The translations under genes were made by a program, and so were the position numbers. From NCBI GenBank assembly GCA_913060555.1, contig CAJXRS010000021.1, positions 1-34,846 of the forward strand: a stretch of 34,846 bases of DNA, given 5' to 3'. This DNA is from an uncultured Gammaproteobacteria bacterium. GTDB lineage: Bacteria; Pseudomonadota; Gammaproteobacteria; Pseudomonadales; Porticoccaceae. Below the pieces are notes generated by a model. It ran no database searches, had not been told where the DNA came from, and was given only the letters and a program-made list of their open reading frames with translations. Within the stretch, counting starts at the first letter, position 1; every line of letters begins with the position of its first letter. Of the stretch, positions 8,688-18,569 are shown piece after piece.

Positions 8688-9239
8688 TCAGCGTCCTTTC
8701 GCCACCAGCAGGTCGGCGATCGGGCCCTTGCCGCTGCGGATCTCGGCTTCGCCCAGCCCGACCAGTTCATGGGGGAATACCAGCCAGGCGTCTGTCGTGT
8801 GGAGGTGGTAGTCGGGAATCAGGCCGCAGCGGTTGCGGCCGGGTTTGTACCAGGGGCAGGCCGTGCGCAGCTCCCGCTCCCCAGGCGCCGCGGACAATGC
8901 CGCCAGCAGTGCCTGGAGACTGCGTCCGGTGTCCAGGACGTCATCCACCACCAGCAGGCGGCGGTAGTCGGTGATCTCCTCCAGCAGGCCCGCAAGGCCG
9001 TGGATGGCCACCTGCTCGCGTTGCGCATCGATGCCGGTGTACGCACTGACCCGTACCGGCAGGTGCTCACAGTGATGGCCGTGGAAACTCAGATATTCGT
9101 GGACCGCGATGGCGATGGGCGCGCCGCCGCGCCAGACACCCAGCAGCAGGTCGGGCCGGTAACCGCTGGCGTGGACCAGGGCGCCGAGCCGAAAGCTTTC
9201 CGCGAGCAGGGTTTCGGCGGCGATGAATTGTTTCGACAT
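8688..9239 (-). CDS. Phosphoribosyltransferase family protein (hypoxanthine/xanthine-PRTase-like)
   Basis: 183 aa; PRPP-binding motif LLVVDDVLDTGRSL; LLLGVWRGGAPIAIAVHEYL. Confidence 0.87.
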   Translation of the reverse strand: MSKQFIAAETLLAESFRLGALVHASGYRPDLLLGVWRGGAPIAIAVHEYLSFHGHHCEHLPVRVSAYTGIDAQREQVAIHGLAGLLEEITDYRRLLVVDDVLDTGRSLQALLAALSAAPGERELRTACPWYKPGRNRCGLIPDYHLHTTDAWLVFPHELVGLGEAEIRSGKGPIADLLVAKGR

Positions 9240-9365
9240 GGGGTCGCGACCACCACCGGACCTGGATGCACCTCAGTGTAGCCTGCTCCCGGGCGGCGCG
9301 GTTGCCGGCCGCCGGGCTTTTCCCGACAATACCGGCCCCACGGCCCCGGATCCGATGAGATTGCC

Positions 9366-11039
9366 ATGCAGGCGCACAGTTACGGTTGCGGAACCGCTCA
9401 GGCTCCACTGATCTATCAGACTATCGGCGAATTGCTCGAGCAGATGGCCGTCGAGCACTCCGAGCGCGAGGCCTTGGTAATCCCCCATCAGGGTGTGCGC
9501 TGGACCTACGCCGAGTACCGCCGGGAAATCGATCGTCTCGCCACCGGCTTGCTGGCGCTGGGACTCCAGCCGGGCGATCGGCTGGGAATCTGGGCGCCCA
9601 ACTGCTACGAGTGGTGCCTCACCCAGTTCGCCAGCGCGCGCATCGGCGCCATCCTGGTCTGCATCAACCCGGCCTATCGGACCTACGAGCTCGAATACGC
9701 CCTCAACAAGGTGCAGTGCCGGGCGCTGATCACCGCGGAGTCCTTCAAGACCAGTCAATATCTGCGTATGTTGCAGGAGCTGGCCCCGGAGCTGGACTCC
9801 TGTGTACCGGGCGCGCTGGAAGCCACCCGGCTGCCCCACCTCGAGACCGTGATTCGCATGGGTGAGGCGCAGACCGCGGGCATGTTCAATTTCGGCGCCG
9901 TCTGCGAACTGGGTACCGACGTCGAGTATCGCCGCATGGCCGAGATCGGTGCCCGGTTGTCGCCGGACGATGCCATCAACATCCAGTTCACCAGTGGTAC
10001 CACGGGCAATCCCAAGGGCGCGACCCTGAGCCACTGCAATGTGCTCAACAATGGCAAGATCAATGGCGACATGATGCGCCTGGTGCCGGGCGATCGGGTG
10101 TGTATCCCCGTGCCCCTGTATCACTGCTTCGGGATGGTGATCGGCAATCTGGGGTGCCTGACCCACGCCGCCACCGCGGTGTTCCCGGGCGAGGCCTTCG
10201 AACCCCTGGCGACCCTGAAAACCGTGGCCGAGGAGCGCTGCACTGCGCTCCACGGCGTGCCCACCATGTTTATCGCCGAACTGGATCATCCGGATTTCGA
10301 CCGCTTCGATCTGAGCTCGCTGCGCACCGGCATCATGGCCGGCGCTCCCTGTCCGGTGCAGGTCATGGAGCAGGTGATGGGGCGCATGGGGATCGGGGAA
10401 ATCCTGATCGCCTACGGTCAGACCGAACTCAGCCCGGTGAGCCACATCACGGCCCCGGACGATGCCGTCGACAAGCGGGTCGGCACCGTGGGAAAACCCT
10501 GTCCCTACCTGGAGACCAAGATCGTCGACGACACCAACCTGGTGGTGCCCATCGGCGAAAAGGGCGAGATCTGTACCCGGGGTTACGCGGTCATGCTGGG
10601 GTATTGGGACGATGAGGAAAAGACCCGCGAGACCATCGACCGTGGCGGCTGGCTGCACTCCGGCGATATCGGGGTGATGGACGCCGACGGCTATGTCCAG
10701 GTCACCGGGCGCATCAAGGACATGATCATCCGCGGCGGTGAAAACGTCTATCCGCGCGAGGTGGAGGAGTTTCTCTACAGCCATCCGGGCATCCAGGAGG
10801 TCCAGGTGATCGGCGTGCCCGACGAGAAGTACGGCGAACAAATCTGCGCCTGGATCAAGTGCCGCGAGGGCCATGTGCTCACCGAGCAAGAGGTCCGCGA
10901 CTTCTGCCGCGACCGGATCACCCATTTCAAGGTTCCCCGTCACATCCGCTTTGTCGAGGACTATCCGATGACGGTCACCGGCAAGATCCAGAAGTTCAAG
11001 ATGCGTGAGACCATGATCGAGCAGCTCGGCCTGGGCTGA
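9366..11039 (+). CDS. AMP-binding acyl-CoA synthetase / fatty-acid-CoA ligase family
   Basis: 557 aa; [64 protein letters not shown] (ANL superfamily motifs). Confidence 0.93.
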   Translation: MQAHSYGCGTAQAPLIYQTIGELLEQMAVEHSEREALVIPHQGVRWTYAEYRREIDRLATGLLALGLQPGDRLGIWAPNCYEWCLTQFASARIGAILVCINPAYRTYELEYALNKVQCRALITAESFKTSQYLRMLQELAPELDSCVPGALEATRLPHLETVIRMGEAQTAGMFNFGAVCELGTDVEYRRMAEIGARLSPDDAINIQFTSGTTGNPKGATLSHCNVLNNGKINGDMMRLVPGDRVCIPVPLYHCFGMVIGNLGCLTHAATAVFPGEAFEPLATLKTVAEERCTALHGVPTMFIAELDHPDFDRFDLSSLRTGIMAGAPCPVQVMEQVMGRMGIGEILIAYGQTELSPVSHITAPDDAVDKRVGTVGKPCPYLETKIVDDTNLVVPIGEKGEICTRGYAVMLGYWDDEEKTRETIDRGGWLHSGDIGVMDADGYVQVTGRIKDMIIRGGENVYPREVEEFLYSHPGIQEVQVIGVPDEKYGEQICAWIKCREGHVLTEQEVRDFCRDRITHFKVPRHIRFVEDYPMTVTGKIQKFKMRETMIEQLGLG

Positions 11040-11078
11040 GGCGCATCGCCATTCATCGCCAATCGAGAGGAGTCAGTC

Positions 11079-11849
11079 ATGAATTTGCAGGATAGGGTAG
11101 TACTGGTCACCGGCGGGGCTTCCGGTCTCGGCCGCGCTACCGTCGAGGCGTTCGCCGAGCGCGGCGCGCGGGTGGCGATTTTCGATCTCAATGCCGAAGC
11201 CGGCGCCGAGGTGGTGGCGGCCCTGGGTGCCGAGCGGACGCTGTTCGAAGCCGTCGACGTGGCCTCTGCGACGGCCGTGGAGGCGGCCGTCGACAGGGTC
11301 GTGGACCGTTTCGGTGCGCTCCACGTACTGATCAATTGCGCCGGGATTGGGCCGGCAAAGAAAATCCTGGATCGGGACAACAACCCGATGCCGCTCGAGG
11401 ATTTCACCAAGATCGTCGGCATCAATCTTGGTGGTAGCTTCAATGTCGCGCGCTGTGTCGCGGCCGCCATGGCCAAAAACGAACTGGAAAACGGCGAGCG
11501 CGGCGTCATCGTGCATACCGCTTCGGTCGCGGCCTATGAGGGGCAGGTCGGACAGTGCGCCTATTCCGCCAGCAAGGGCGGCGTGGTGGGTATGACCTTG
11601 CCGATGGCGCGGGATCTCGCCAATCTGGGAATTCGGGTCAATACCATCGCGCCCGGGATCATGGCGACGCCGCTGCTGATGGCGATGCCGGAAAAGGTTC
11701 GCGCTTCGCTGGCGGCCAGCGTGCCCAACCCCTCGCGGCTCGGAGAGCCCGCCGAATACGGCGCGCTGGCGGTCCATATTGCGGAGAATGGCTACATCAA
11801 CGGCGAAACCATCCGGATCGATGGCGCCATTCGCATGCAGCCGCGCTGA
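11079..11849 (+). CDS. SDR family oxidoreductase, 3-hydroxyacyl-CoA dehydrogenase type II-like
   Basis: 256 aa; VVLVTGGASGLGRATVEAFAERGARVAIFDLN, HTASVAAYEGQVGQCAYSASKGGVVGMTLPMARDLANLGIRVNTIAPG (Ser-Tyr-Lys catalytic set). Confidence 0.9.
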   Translation: MNLQDRVVLVTGGASGLGRATVEAFAERGARVAIFDLNAEAGAEVVAALGAERTLFEAVDVASATAVEAAVDRVVDRFGALHVLINCAGIGPAKKILDRDNNPMPLEDFTKIVGINLGGSFNVARCVAAAMAKNELENGERGVIVHTASVAAYEGQVGQCAYSASKGGVVGMTLPMARDLANLGIRVNTIAPGIMATPLLMAMPEKVRASLAASVPNPSRLGEPAEYGALAVHIAENGYINGETIRIDGAIRMQPR

Positions 11850-11899
11850 CCCGGCCCGAGCGGCGGCCACGTCTGCGGCCGCCGATCTCCGCTGCGACC

Positions 11900-13126
11900 A
11901 TGACTGAAATCCTGCTCGTCAATGTGTCCGGCCCCGATCGGCCGGGCGTCACCTGTGCGGTATCCCAGGTGCTCGCCGAGCATGGCGCCACCATTCTGGA
12001 TATTGGCCAGGCCGTGATCCACGACACCCTGAGCCTTGGGCTGCTCGCCGGGGTACCGCGCCCCCAGGAAGTGGAGCCGGCCATGGAGGAATTGCGCGTG
12101 GCGCTGGGCGAGCTGGGGCTCAGGGTGCGCTTCGAGGCGGTGTCCGCAGACGCCTATGAACACTGGGTCGGCCAGCAGGGCAAGCCGCGGCACATCGTCA
12201 CCCTGCTGGGGCGCTCCATTCTGGCCGGGTACATCGCGCAGATCGCCCAGCTCATCACCGGCCACGGGCTCAACATCGACAAGATCACCCGACTCTCGGG
12301 CCGCGTGCCACTGCGCGCGGCCGAGCGGCCGGTGAACGCCTGCGTGGAATTCTCGGTGCGTGGCGGCAGCGGGGATCTGGGCAGTCTGCGCACTTCGCTG
12401 CTGGAGTTGGCCACCGAGCTCGACATCGACATCGCCTATCAGGAGGACAACATCTTCCGCCGCCACCGCCGGCTGGTAGTGTTCGACATGGACAGCACCC
12501 TGATCGAGAACGAAGTCATCGACGAGCTGGCGCAACGCGCCGGGGTCGGCGATCAGGTTGCCGCCATCACCGAGCGGGCGATGCGTGGAGAGCTGGATTT
12601 TCAACACAGCTTCCGGGAACGTTTGGCATTGCTCCGGGGGCTGCCGGAGACTGTGCTCGATGAGGTGTACCAGGGGCTGACCCTCACCGAGGGTGCGGAG
12701 CATCTGATCGCGACACTGAAAGCGCTCGGCTACAAGACGGCCATCCTGTCCGGAGGCTTCACCTGTATCGGCCGGCGCCTCCAGCGGCGCCTGGGCATCG
12801 ATTACCTGTTCGCGAACGAGCTCGAGATTTGCGACGGCCGCGTCACCGGAGCGGTGAGCGGCACCATCGTCGATGCCACCCGCAAAGCGGAACTGTTGCG
12901 CGAACTGGCGGCGCGCGAGGGGATCAGTCTGCAGCAGACCATTGCGGTCGGCGATGGCGCCAACGACCTGCAGATGCTCGGCGTGGCCGGCCTGGGCATC
13001 GCGTTTCGCGCCAAGCCACTGGTGCGGGCCAGTGCCAAGCAGTCCATCTCCCAGCTGGGCCTCGATGGGATCCTCTACCTGATGGGCATCAGCGATCGCG
13101 ATGCCCGACTCATTCCAGCAGGCTGA
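11900..13126 (+). CDS. serB: Phosphoserine phosphatase with N-terminal ACT-like region
   Basis: 408 aa; MTEILLVNVSGPDRPGVT ACT-like start; VVFDMDSTLIENEVIDELA, ILSGGFTCIG, AVGDGANDLQML HAD/SerB motifs. Confidence 0.93.
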   Translation: MTEILLVNVSGPDRPGVTCAVSQVLAEHGATILDIGQAVIHDTLSLGLLAGVPRPQEVEPAMEELRVALGELGLRVRFEAVSADAYEHWVGQQGKPRHIVTLLGRSILAGYIAQIAQLITGHGLNIDKITRLSGRVPLRAAERPVNACVEFSVRGGSGDLGSLRTSLLELATELDIDIAYQEDNIFRRHRRLVVFDMDSTLIENEVIDELAQRAGVGDQVAAITERAMRGELDFQHSFRERLALLRGLPETVLDEVYQGLTLTEGAEHLIATLKALGYKTAILSGGFTCIGRRLQRRLGIDYLFANELEICDGRVTGAVSGTIVDATRKAELLRELAAREGISLQQTIAVGDGANDLQMLGVAGLGIAFRAKPLVRASAKQSISQLGLDGILYLMGISDRDARLIPAG

Positions 13127-15200
13127 ATTCGTAGTCCATGGACTCGGCCGGGCTCTGGATGTAGTAGCCCTGGATGTGATCGACCCCGAGCTTCCACAGC
13201 AGGGGAATGATCGACGCGTCCTCGACGAAGGGCACGATTACGTGTACGCCGGCCTCCTTGGCCGCGGTGATACAGGCGCTGAGCTGCTCGACACCCTCGG
13301 TGCTGGTGGCCGCGCGCAGCACCAGTGATTGATCCGGTTTGACGAATTCGAATCTGGCGTCGGAGAGGATGCGACCCGGCGGGCTCGACAGGCCGTAGTG
13401 TGTCAGCCCCAGCCTCACCTCGAGGTCGGCGAGCTGCTCGGCGAGCGTCCGGGTGGCGTTTACCGCCAGGCTGACGTCTTTTTCCTCGATCTGAAAGATC
13501 AGATTGCGCGGATCGATGCGGGCGGCCTGGAAGGACAGCTTCAGCCAGTCGGCGAAGCCGGGATCCCGTAGCGAAGGCGCGCTGACCTTGAGGAACAGCC
13601 GGGTGCGCGGATGCTGGTCGAGGCGCTCGCGCAGCACCCGGAAGCCTTCCAGGATCGCCCAGCGGTCGAGATCTCCGGCGACGCCGGTGCGAAAGGCACG
13701 CTTGAACAGATCCTGGGGAATGCCGGCGGGCAGCTCGGAGATCGTCTGGCGGGTGAATGCTTCGTAATCCTCGTATTGCTGCTCCTTGAGCGCCACAATG
13801 GGCTGGAAGGCGAGGCCCAACATGCGCTGTTCCAGCATCTGGCGCACGAACTGCTTGATATTGTTCTCTTCGTTGAGCCCGGCGAGGCTTGTGGGATAGA
13901 GATCCTCGAACAGCCGGACGGGGGTGCTGACGCCCGCACTTCCTTCCGTATCCAGGGCGCGTACCGCCTTGAGGCAGCGATCCATCCAGCTGGTGGACTG
14001 CTCGTGATCGTTGTCGATCGCCGTGATACCAATGCTGAAATGCAGGTTGACGCTTTCGTTGCCCAGATCGATGGTTTCCCGATCGAGTTCGGTGCACAGG
14101 TTTTCCGCCATACGGCGGGCGTCGGCCAGCGTATAGTTGGAGGTCAGGAACAGAAAGGCGTTGTCCCGCACCCGGCCCAGCGGCAACTCCGCGCCCAACT
14201 GGCGGCGCAGGAAACGCCAAGCGCCGATCATCGCCTGCTCAGCGGCGTGGACGCCGGCGTCGCCCTGCAGCCGGTCGAACTCGTCCACCCGAGTGTAGTA
14301 GAGCAAACAGGGCTTTTGGGTGTCGACGGTTCCCTGCATGACTTTTTCGATCTGTTCTTTCATCCGCCCCAGATTGACCTGCCGGGCCTCGACGACTTCA
14401 GGGTTGACAGCGGCGCGGTGTTCCGAGGCCATGGCCTCGGTGAGGCCGGATTGCCCGTCGACGCTGGTGTCGGCGACGCGCCAGAGCAGTGCCGGTTCGC
14501 CTTCGTAATCGACCTGATTGATCTGCACTTCCACGTTAATGCTGGTACCGTCTGCGCGTTTGAAGCGCATGGTGCGGCGCTCCGCCGGCAGTGGTTCGGT
14601 GGCCGACAGTGGGCGCAGCAGCGGCTTGAGTTCGTCCTGCATGTCGGTGTCGAGCGCGTCGGCGACCGGCGATAGCAGCGTATCTTCGGCGCTCTGGCCG
14701 AGCATTGCGACATAGACTTGATTGGCATAGATATGAATGCCGTCGGCGATCAATGCGATGGCATCCCGCGAGCTGTCCATCAGTCTTGCGCAGCGCCGCT
14801 CCGAGAGCGTGTGTCGGCGCTGCCAGAAATCGCGTTCGCGGTGCAGTTCCCGTTCGCGGAGCACTCGCCGGATCACATGGAGCAGGTGCTGATCCTCGCC
14901 GAAAGTGATGACGTCGGCGGCGCCGATGCGCAAGCCCTCGGTAACGCGGTCGGGCTCCGGGGTGGCGTGCAACAGGATGACGGGGATGTCGAGCGACAGG
15001 TTGCGGATCTGACTGATCAGCTTTCTCACCAACACCCGGTCGTCATCGCTGTCATAAGCGGCCAGCAACAGCGCCGCGTCCTGGCGGTCGGACTCGATTT
15101 CACCGGCTTCCAGGAGCTGGACATCGACCTGTTGAAAAGCGTCCCGCAACAGGCTGACGAGTCCATCGATCTGGTCAGAGCAGGTGGTGAGTACCTTCAA
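13110..15200 (-). CDS. FimX-like protein: receiver-like/PAS/degenerate GGDEF/degenerate EAL
   Basis: 696 aa; receiver-like N-terminus, PAS-like region (LMDSSRDAIALIADGIHIYANQVYVAMLG), GGDEF position reads GRVRDNAFLFLTSN, EAL position reads YEAFTRQ, DDFG position reads THYG; QGYYIQSP at the C-terminus. Length and adjacency to serB match P. aeruginosa fimX (PA4959, next to serB PA4960). Confidence 0.75.
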   Translation of the reverse strand: MKVLTTCSDQIDGLVSLLRDAFQQVDVQLLEAGEIESDRQDAALLLAAYDSDDDRVLVRKLISQIRNLSLDIPVILLHATPEPDRVTEGLRIGAADVITFGEDQHLLHVIRRVLRERELHRERDFWQRRHTLSERRCARLMDSSRDAIALIADGIHIYANQVYVAMLGQSAEDTLLSPVADALDTDMQDELKPLLRPLSATEPLPAERRTMRFKRADGTSINVEVQINQVDYEGEPALLWRVADTSVDGQSGLTEAMASEHRAAVNPEVVEARQVNLGRMKEQIEKVMQGTVDTQKPCLLYYTRVDEFDRLQGDAGVHAAEQAMIGAWRFLRRQLGAELPLGRVRDNAFLFLTSNYTLADARRMAENLCTELDRETIDLGNESVNLHFSIGITAIDNDHEQSTSWMDRCLKAVRALDTEGSAGVSTPVRLFEDLYPTSLAGLNEENNIKQFVRQMLEQRMLGLAFQPIVALKEQQYEDYEAFTRQTISELPAGIPQDLFKRAFRTGVAGDLDRWAILEGFRVLRERLDQHPRTRLFLKVSAPSLRDPGFADWLKLSFQAARIDPRNLIFQIEEKDVSLAVNATRTLAEQLADLEVRLGLTHYGLSSPPGRILSDARFEFVKPDQSLVLRAATSTEGVEQLSACITAAKEAGVHVIVPFVEDASIIPLLWKLGVDHIQGYYIQSPAESMDYEFSLLE

Positions 15201-15349
15201 AACGCTGTTCCCTATGCTGGGCGCACACCGGGTCCGGGTGCGGATGGCGGTGCCGAAGTGCCTCCTGAGAGGCTGCCGTCATCCTGACGCTTCGGTGGTG
15301 GCGAAGCCTATTCTAAGCAGTTGGGCGAGGGTTGAGAAAGCGCTTCCGC

Positions 15350-16846
15350 TCAGGCAGTGGGCTCCGAGATGATCCGGGCGCTGAAGCGGGCGATGTGAAA
15401 GGTCCTGTCGATCACCGCGGTAAGCGACAGTGAGACCTCGGCGTCCGCGGTGCGGACGCGTACATAGTCGGCCGGCTTGAACAGGCCGCTGGGCAGGAGC
15501 AGTTCAGGATCCTGCCCGGTGGCAGTCCCGGACAGCAGGAAAGCCCGCAAAAAGGGCGCCGGCAGCGACAGGTCGAGACCGCGTACTGCGGCCGGCTCGA
15601 AGTCCTCGGGCAGCCAGTGGACGCCGGCGGCGGTATCGAATTCCGGGGTCAGCTGGGTCCAGCGGAGCAGCCCCAGCCGCCAGCCGGTGGCTTCCAGGGC
15701 TGCCACCAGTTCGCCTGGGGAAATCTGCCCGGGAGTACCGCGGAGCCGCAGCTGGGCGCCGGCCGCGCTGCGGTCCCTGTAGTGCGCGCGCAGCCAGGAG
15801 CCATCCGCGTGCTGTCCGGGAGTTTCGCTGTTCGCCGGCGACAGGTGTTCCGGAAAGCTGTCGTCGTCCTCACAGCCGGTCAGTGCCCGGTGGGCGTGCT
15901 CCAGCCCGATCGCCAAGCGGACCCGGTCGTCAGCGCGGCGGTGCAGTTCGCCGCGCACCTGAGGGCGGGTCCAGTAGCGCCCCAGGTCGCGGACGAGGCG
16001 TGGTACCAGCAGCCCCTGGTTGGTGGCATCTTCGTCCAGCGCCTGCACCAGCCCGCGTACGCAGAGGCGCGAGCAACCGACGATCGCCCGGTTGCCGAGA
16101 TAACCGGGCGGCCGCGCCGAGTCGGGATCGATCAGTAACAGCCCGGTCTTGCCACCGAGGCGGGCGCGGTCGGCGTAGCAATCCAGGAAGGCGGCGATCT
16201 GCTTGATTTCGGCGCTCCGGAAGCGGGTCGGATTGAGGCTGCCCAGCAACAGGGGTTTCAGATAGGCAGAGCGGATCCCGGTCGCGCGCGGATGACTCGC
16301 CCCGGCGTGCTCGATGCACGTGGCGCAGGCGAGCTGGTAAAGGGCGTGCAATTCACTCCAGAGCCGCCCGGGGACAGGCAGTTGCCGCCGCCAATAACCG
16401 AGCAGCAGTTGCCAGAGCGTGACCAGCGCCGCTTCGATGAAGGTGGCCAACAGATCGAAATCCACGCTCGCCCGGCTACAGCTGCGGACCCCGCGCAGCT
16501 CGACCTCGTACTGGGCGTTGAGCAGTGCGATGGGCAACGCGGCGGCTTCGCGGGGGTGCGCCGAGACCGGGTGCGCGAGCAGTTCCTCGGCGGTGGTGAA
16601 GAGCAGCGGCTTGGGATCGAAAAGCCGCTCCCGGTTGGCGCGCGGGTTGTCGGCCAGCGGCAGGTTGCCGCGCAGAATGCGTTCCAGTGCCGCGGCACGC
16701 GCTGCGGGCGTGAGCAGTTCCAAGGCTTCCCAGTGCGGGGAGGATTCGGGCGAGGACAGCGTTCGGGGCGCCGTGCTCCCATCCCGTACCAACCGGTTGA
16801 GAATCCGCTCGAGGTCGTCACCGAGGTGTCGCTGGTGCTGCTCCAT
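15350..16846 (-). CDS. Conserved hypothetical protein (498 aa), function unknown
   Basis: Continuous 498-aa ORF from MEQHQRHLGDDLERILNRLVRD; start overlaps the epmB 3' end by 29 bp and the gene is co-directional with the FimX-like gene. No motif I can name with confidence. Confidence 0.75.
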   Translation of the reverse strand: MEQHQRHLGDDLERILNRLVRDGSTAPRTLSSPESSPHWEALELLTPAARAAALERILRGNLPLADNPRANRERLFDPKPLLFTTAEELLAHPVSAHPREAAALPIALLNAQYEVELRGVRSCSRASVDFDLLATFIEAALVTLWQLLLGYWRRQLPVPGRLWSELHALYQLACATCIEHAGASHPRATGIRSAYLKPLLLGSLNPTRFRSAEIKQIAAFLDCYADRARLGGKTGLLLIDPDSARPPGYLGNRAIVGCSRLCVRGLVQALDEDATNQGLLVPRLVRDLGRYWTRPQVRGELHRRADDRVRLAIGLEHAHRALTGCEDDDSFPEHLSPANSETPGQHADGSWLRAHYRDRSAAGAQLRLRGTPGQISPGELVAALEATGWRLGLLRWTQLTPEFDTAAGVHWLPEDFEPAAVRGLDLSLPAPFLRAFLLSGTATGQDPELLLPSGLFKPADYVRVRTADAEVSLSLTAVIDRTFHIARFSARIISEPTA

Positions 16847-17906
16847 CGGATGATTCTTCCCTGGCTTCGCCGGTCGGTGCGGCAGCCTGTTGTGGGTATT
16901 CGCCAACCGGCACCTTGTGGGGCAACGCCGGGATTTCCTCCACCAAACGGGGGACCAGATAGCCCGGCAGCCGTGCCAGCAATTCTTTGTGCAGCCCGAC
17001 TGCGCGGGATCTCGACACGGAGAAGTGTGCGGCGCCCTGCACGCGGTCCAGCAAGTGTAGATAGTAGGGCAGGATCCCGGCCGAAAAAAGCCCCTCGCTG
17101 AGGGCCGCGAGCCGGTCGGCGCCATCGTTGATGCCGGCGAGGAGCACGGACTGGTTGAGGACGGTGACCCCGGCATGGCGCAATCGCGTGACTGCGGCGG
17201 TCAGTTCGCCGTCGATTTCGTTGGCGTGGTTGATATGCAGCACCAGGGAGGACTCCAGGGTGCTGGCGCCGAGCCAGCTCAGCAGTTCGCGGTCGATCCG
17301 TGCCGGGATCACCACGGGCAGCCGGCTGTGGATCCGCAGGCGGCGGACATGGGGAATAGCCGCCAGCTCATCCGTCAGCCAGGCCAGCATGGCGTCGCTC
17401 GCCGCCAGGGGGTCGCCGCCGCTGTAGATCACTTCGGAGATGGTGGCGTCGCCCCGGATATAGTCGAGCGCCTGCTGCCACCGGCGGCGGCCCGGAGTAT
17501 TGGCGGCATAATCGAAATGGCGGCGAAAGCAGTATCTGCAGTGGATGGCGCAGGCGGGACTGACCAGCAACAGCACTCGGCCCCGGTATTTGTGGATCAG
17601 CCCGGGCGCCGGGTTCGCCTCGCTTTCGCGCAGCGGGTCCGGGCTGTAGCCGGGCGCCGCCGCCAGTTCGCGCGCCGCGGGCAATACCTGGAGCAGCAGT
17701 GGGTCGTCGGGGTTGCCGGGCTCCATGCGCGCCAGATAGGGGCGCGGGACGCGCACCGGGAACTGGTCGGCGGCCGCTGAGGCCATGCCCAGGGCAGCGG
17801 GGTCGAGGTCCAGCAGGCCCGCCAGCTCTAGCGGGTCGCGGATCGCCCGCGCCAGCTCGGTCTGCCAGTCGCACGACTGCCGTACCGCGATGCCCTGCTG
17901 TATCAT
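16818..17906 (-). CDS. epmB: EF-P beta-lysylation protein EpmB (lysine 2,3-aminomutase-like radical SAM)
   Basis: 362 aa from MIQQGIAVRQSCDWQTELARAI; radical SAM motif CAIHCRYCFRRHF; EVIYSGGDPL; LPYYLHLLDRVQGAAHF; divergent from efp. Confidence 0.93.
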   Translation of the reverse strand: MIQQGIAVRQSCDWQTELARAIRDPLELAGLLDLDPAALGMASAAADQFPVRVPRPYLARMEPGNPDDPLLLQVLPAARELAAAPGYSPDPLRESEANPAPGLIHKYRGRVLLLVSPACAIHCRYCFRRHFDYAANTPGRRRWQQALDYIRGDATISEVIYSGGDPLAASDAMLAWLTDELAAIPHVRRLRIHSRLPVVIPARIDRELLSWLGASTLESSLVLHINHANEIDGELTAAVTRLRHAGVTVLNQSVLLAGINDGADRLAALSEGLFSAGILPYYLHLLDRVQGAAHFSVSRSRAVGLHKELLARLPGYLVPRLVEEIPALPHKVPVGEYPQQAAAPTGEAREESSDGAAPATPR

Positions 17907-17945
17907 GGCGGCCCTCGAATCGACCTGGAAAAGGGACGGGTTTGA

Positions 17946-18515
17946 ATGGCTTCCTATTCTACCAATGAATTCCGCGCCGGCCTGAAGGTAATGCTGGATG
18001 GAGACCCCTGCGCCATACTCGAGAACGAGTTCGTCAAGCCCGGCAAGGGTCAGGCTTTCAGCCGTGTGCGCCTGCGCAACCTGCGCAGCGGACGGGTCTG
18101 GGAGCGGACCTTCAAGTCCGGCGATTCCCTGGAAGGCGCAGATGTGGTCGACACCGAGATGCAGTACCTCTACAGCGACGGTGAGCACTGGCACTTCATG
18201 CAGCCCGAGAATTTCGAGCAGTACCAGGCCGATGCCGCAGTGGTGAGGGATGCGCTCCAGTGGCTGAAGGAACAGGATACCTGCGTGGTGACCCTCTACA
18301 ATGGCCACCCGCTGGCCGTGACGCCGCCCAATCACGTGGAGCTGGAGATCGTCGAGACGGATCCGGGTATCCGTGGCGACACGGCCACCGGCGGCACCAA
18401 GCCGGCGCGCCTGAGCACGGGTGCGGTGGTCAAGGTGCCGCTGTTTCTCAATACCGGAGATGTCGTGCGCGTCGACACCCGCACCGGCGAATACCTGAGC
18501 CGGGCACGGGATTGA
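17946..18515 (+). CDS. efp: Elongation factor P
   Basis: 189 aa; [45 protein letters not shown] with the modifiable Lys in PGKGQAF. Confidence 0.97.
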   Translation: MASYSTNEFRAGLKVMLDGDPCAILENEFVKPGKGQAFSRVRLRNLRSGRVWERTFKSGDSLEGADVVDTEMQYLYSDGEHWHFMQPENFEQYQADAAVVRDALQWLKEQDTCVVTLYNGHPLAVTPPNHVELEIVETDPGIRGDTATGGTKPARLSTGAVVKVPLFLNTGDVVRVDTRTGEYLSRARD

Positions 18516-18569
18516 TCTCCCCGCCCGTGACGCCGACCCGGTGCCGCCAAACCCGTTGATGGGTGCCGG

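Noticed and set aside
9273-10943. 556-aa minus-strand ORF antisense to the acyl-CoA ligase
   Set aside because: Composition (H/D/G/Q-rich, no motifs) is typical of antisense frames in high-GC genes; the plus strand carries full ANL motifs.
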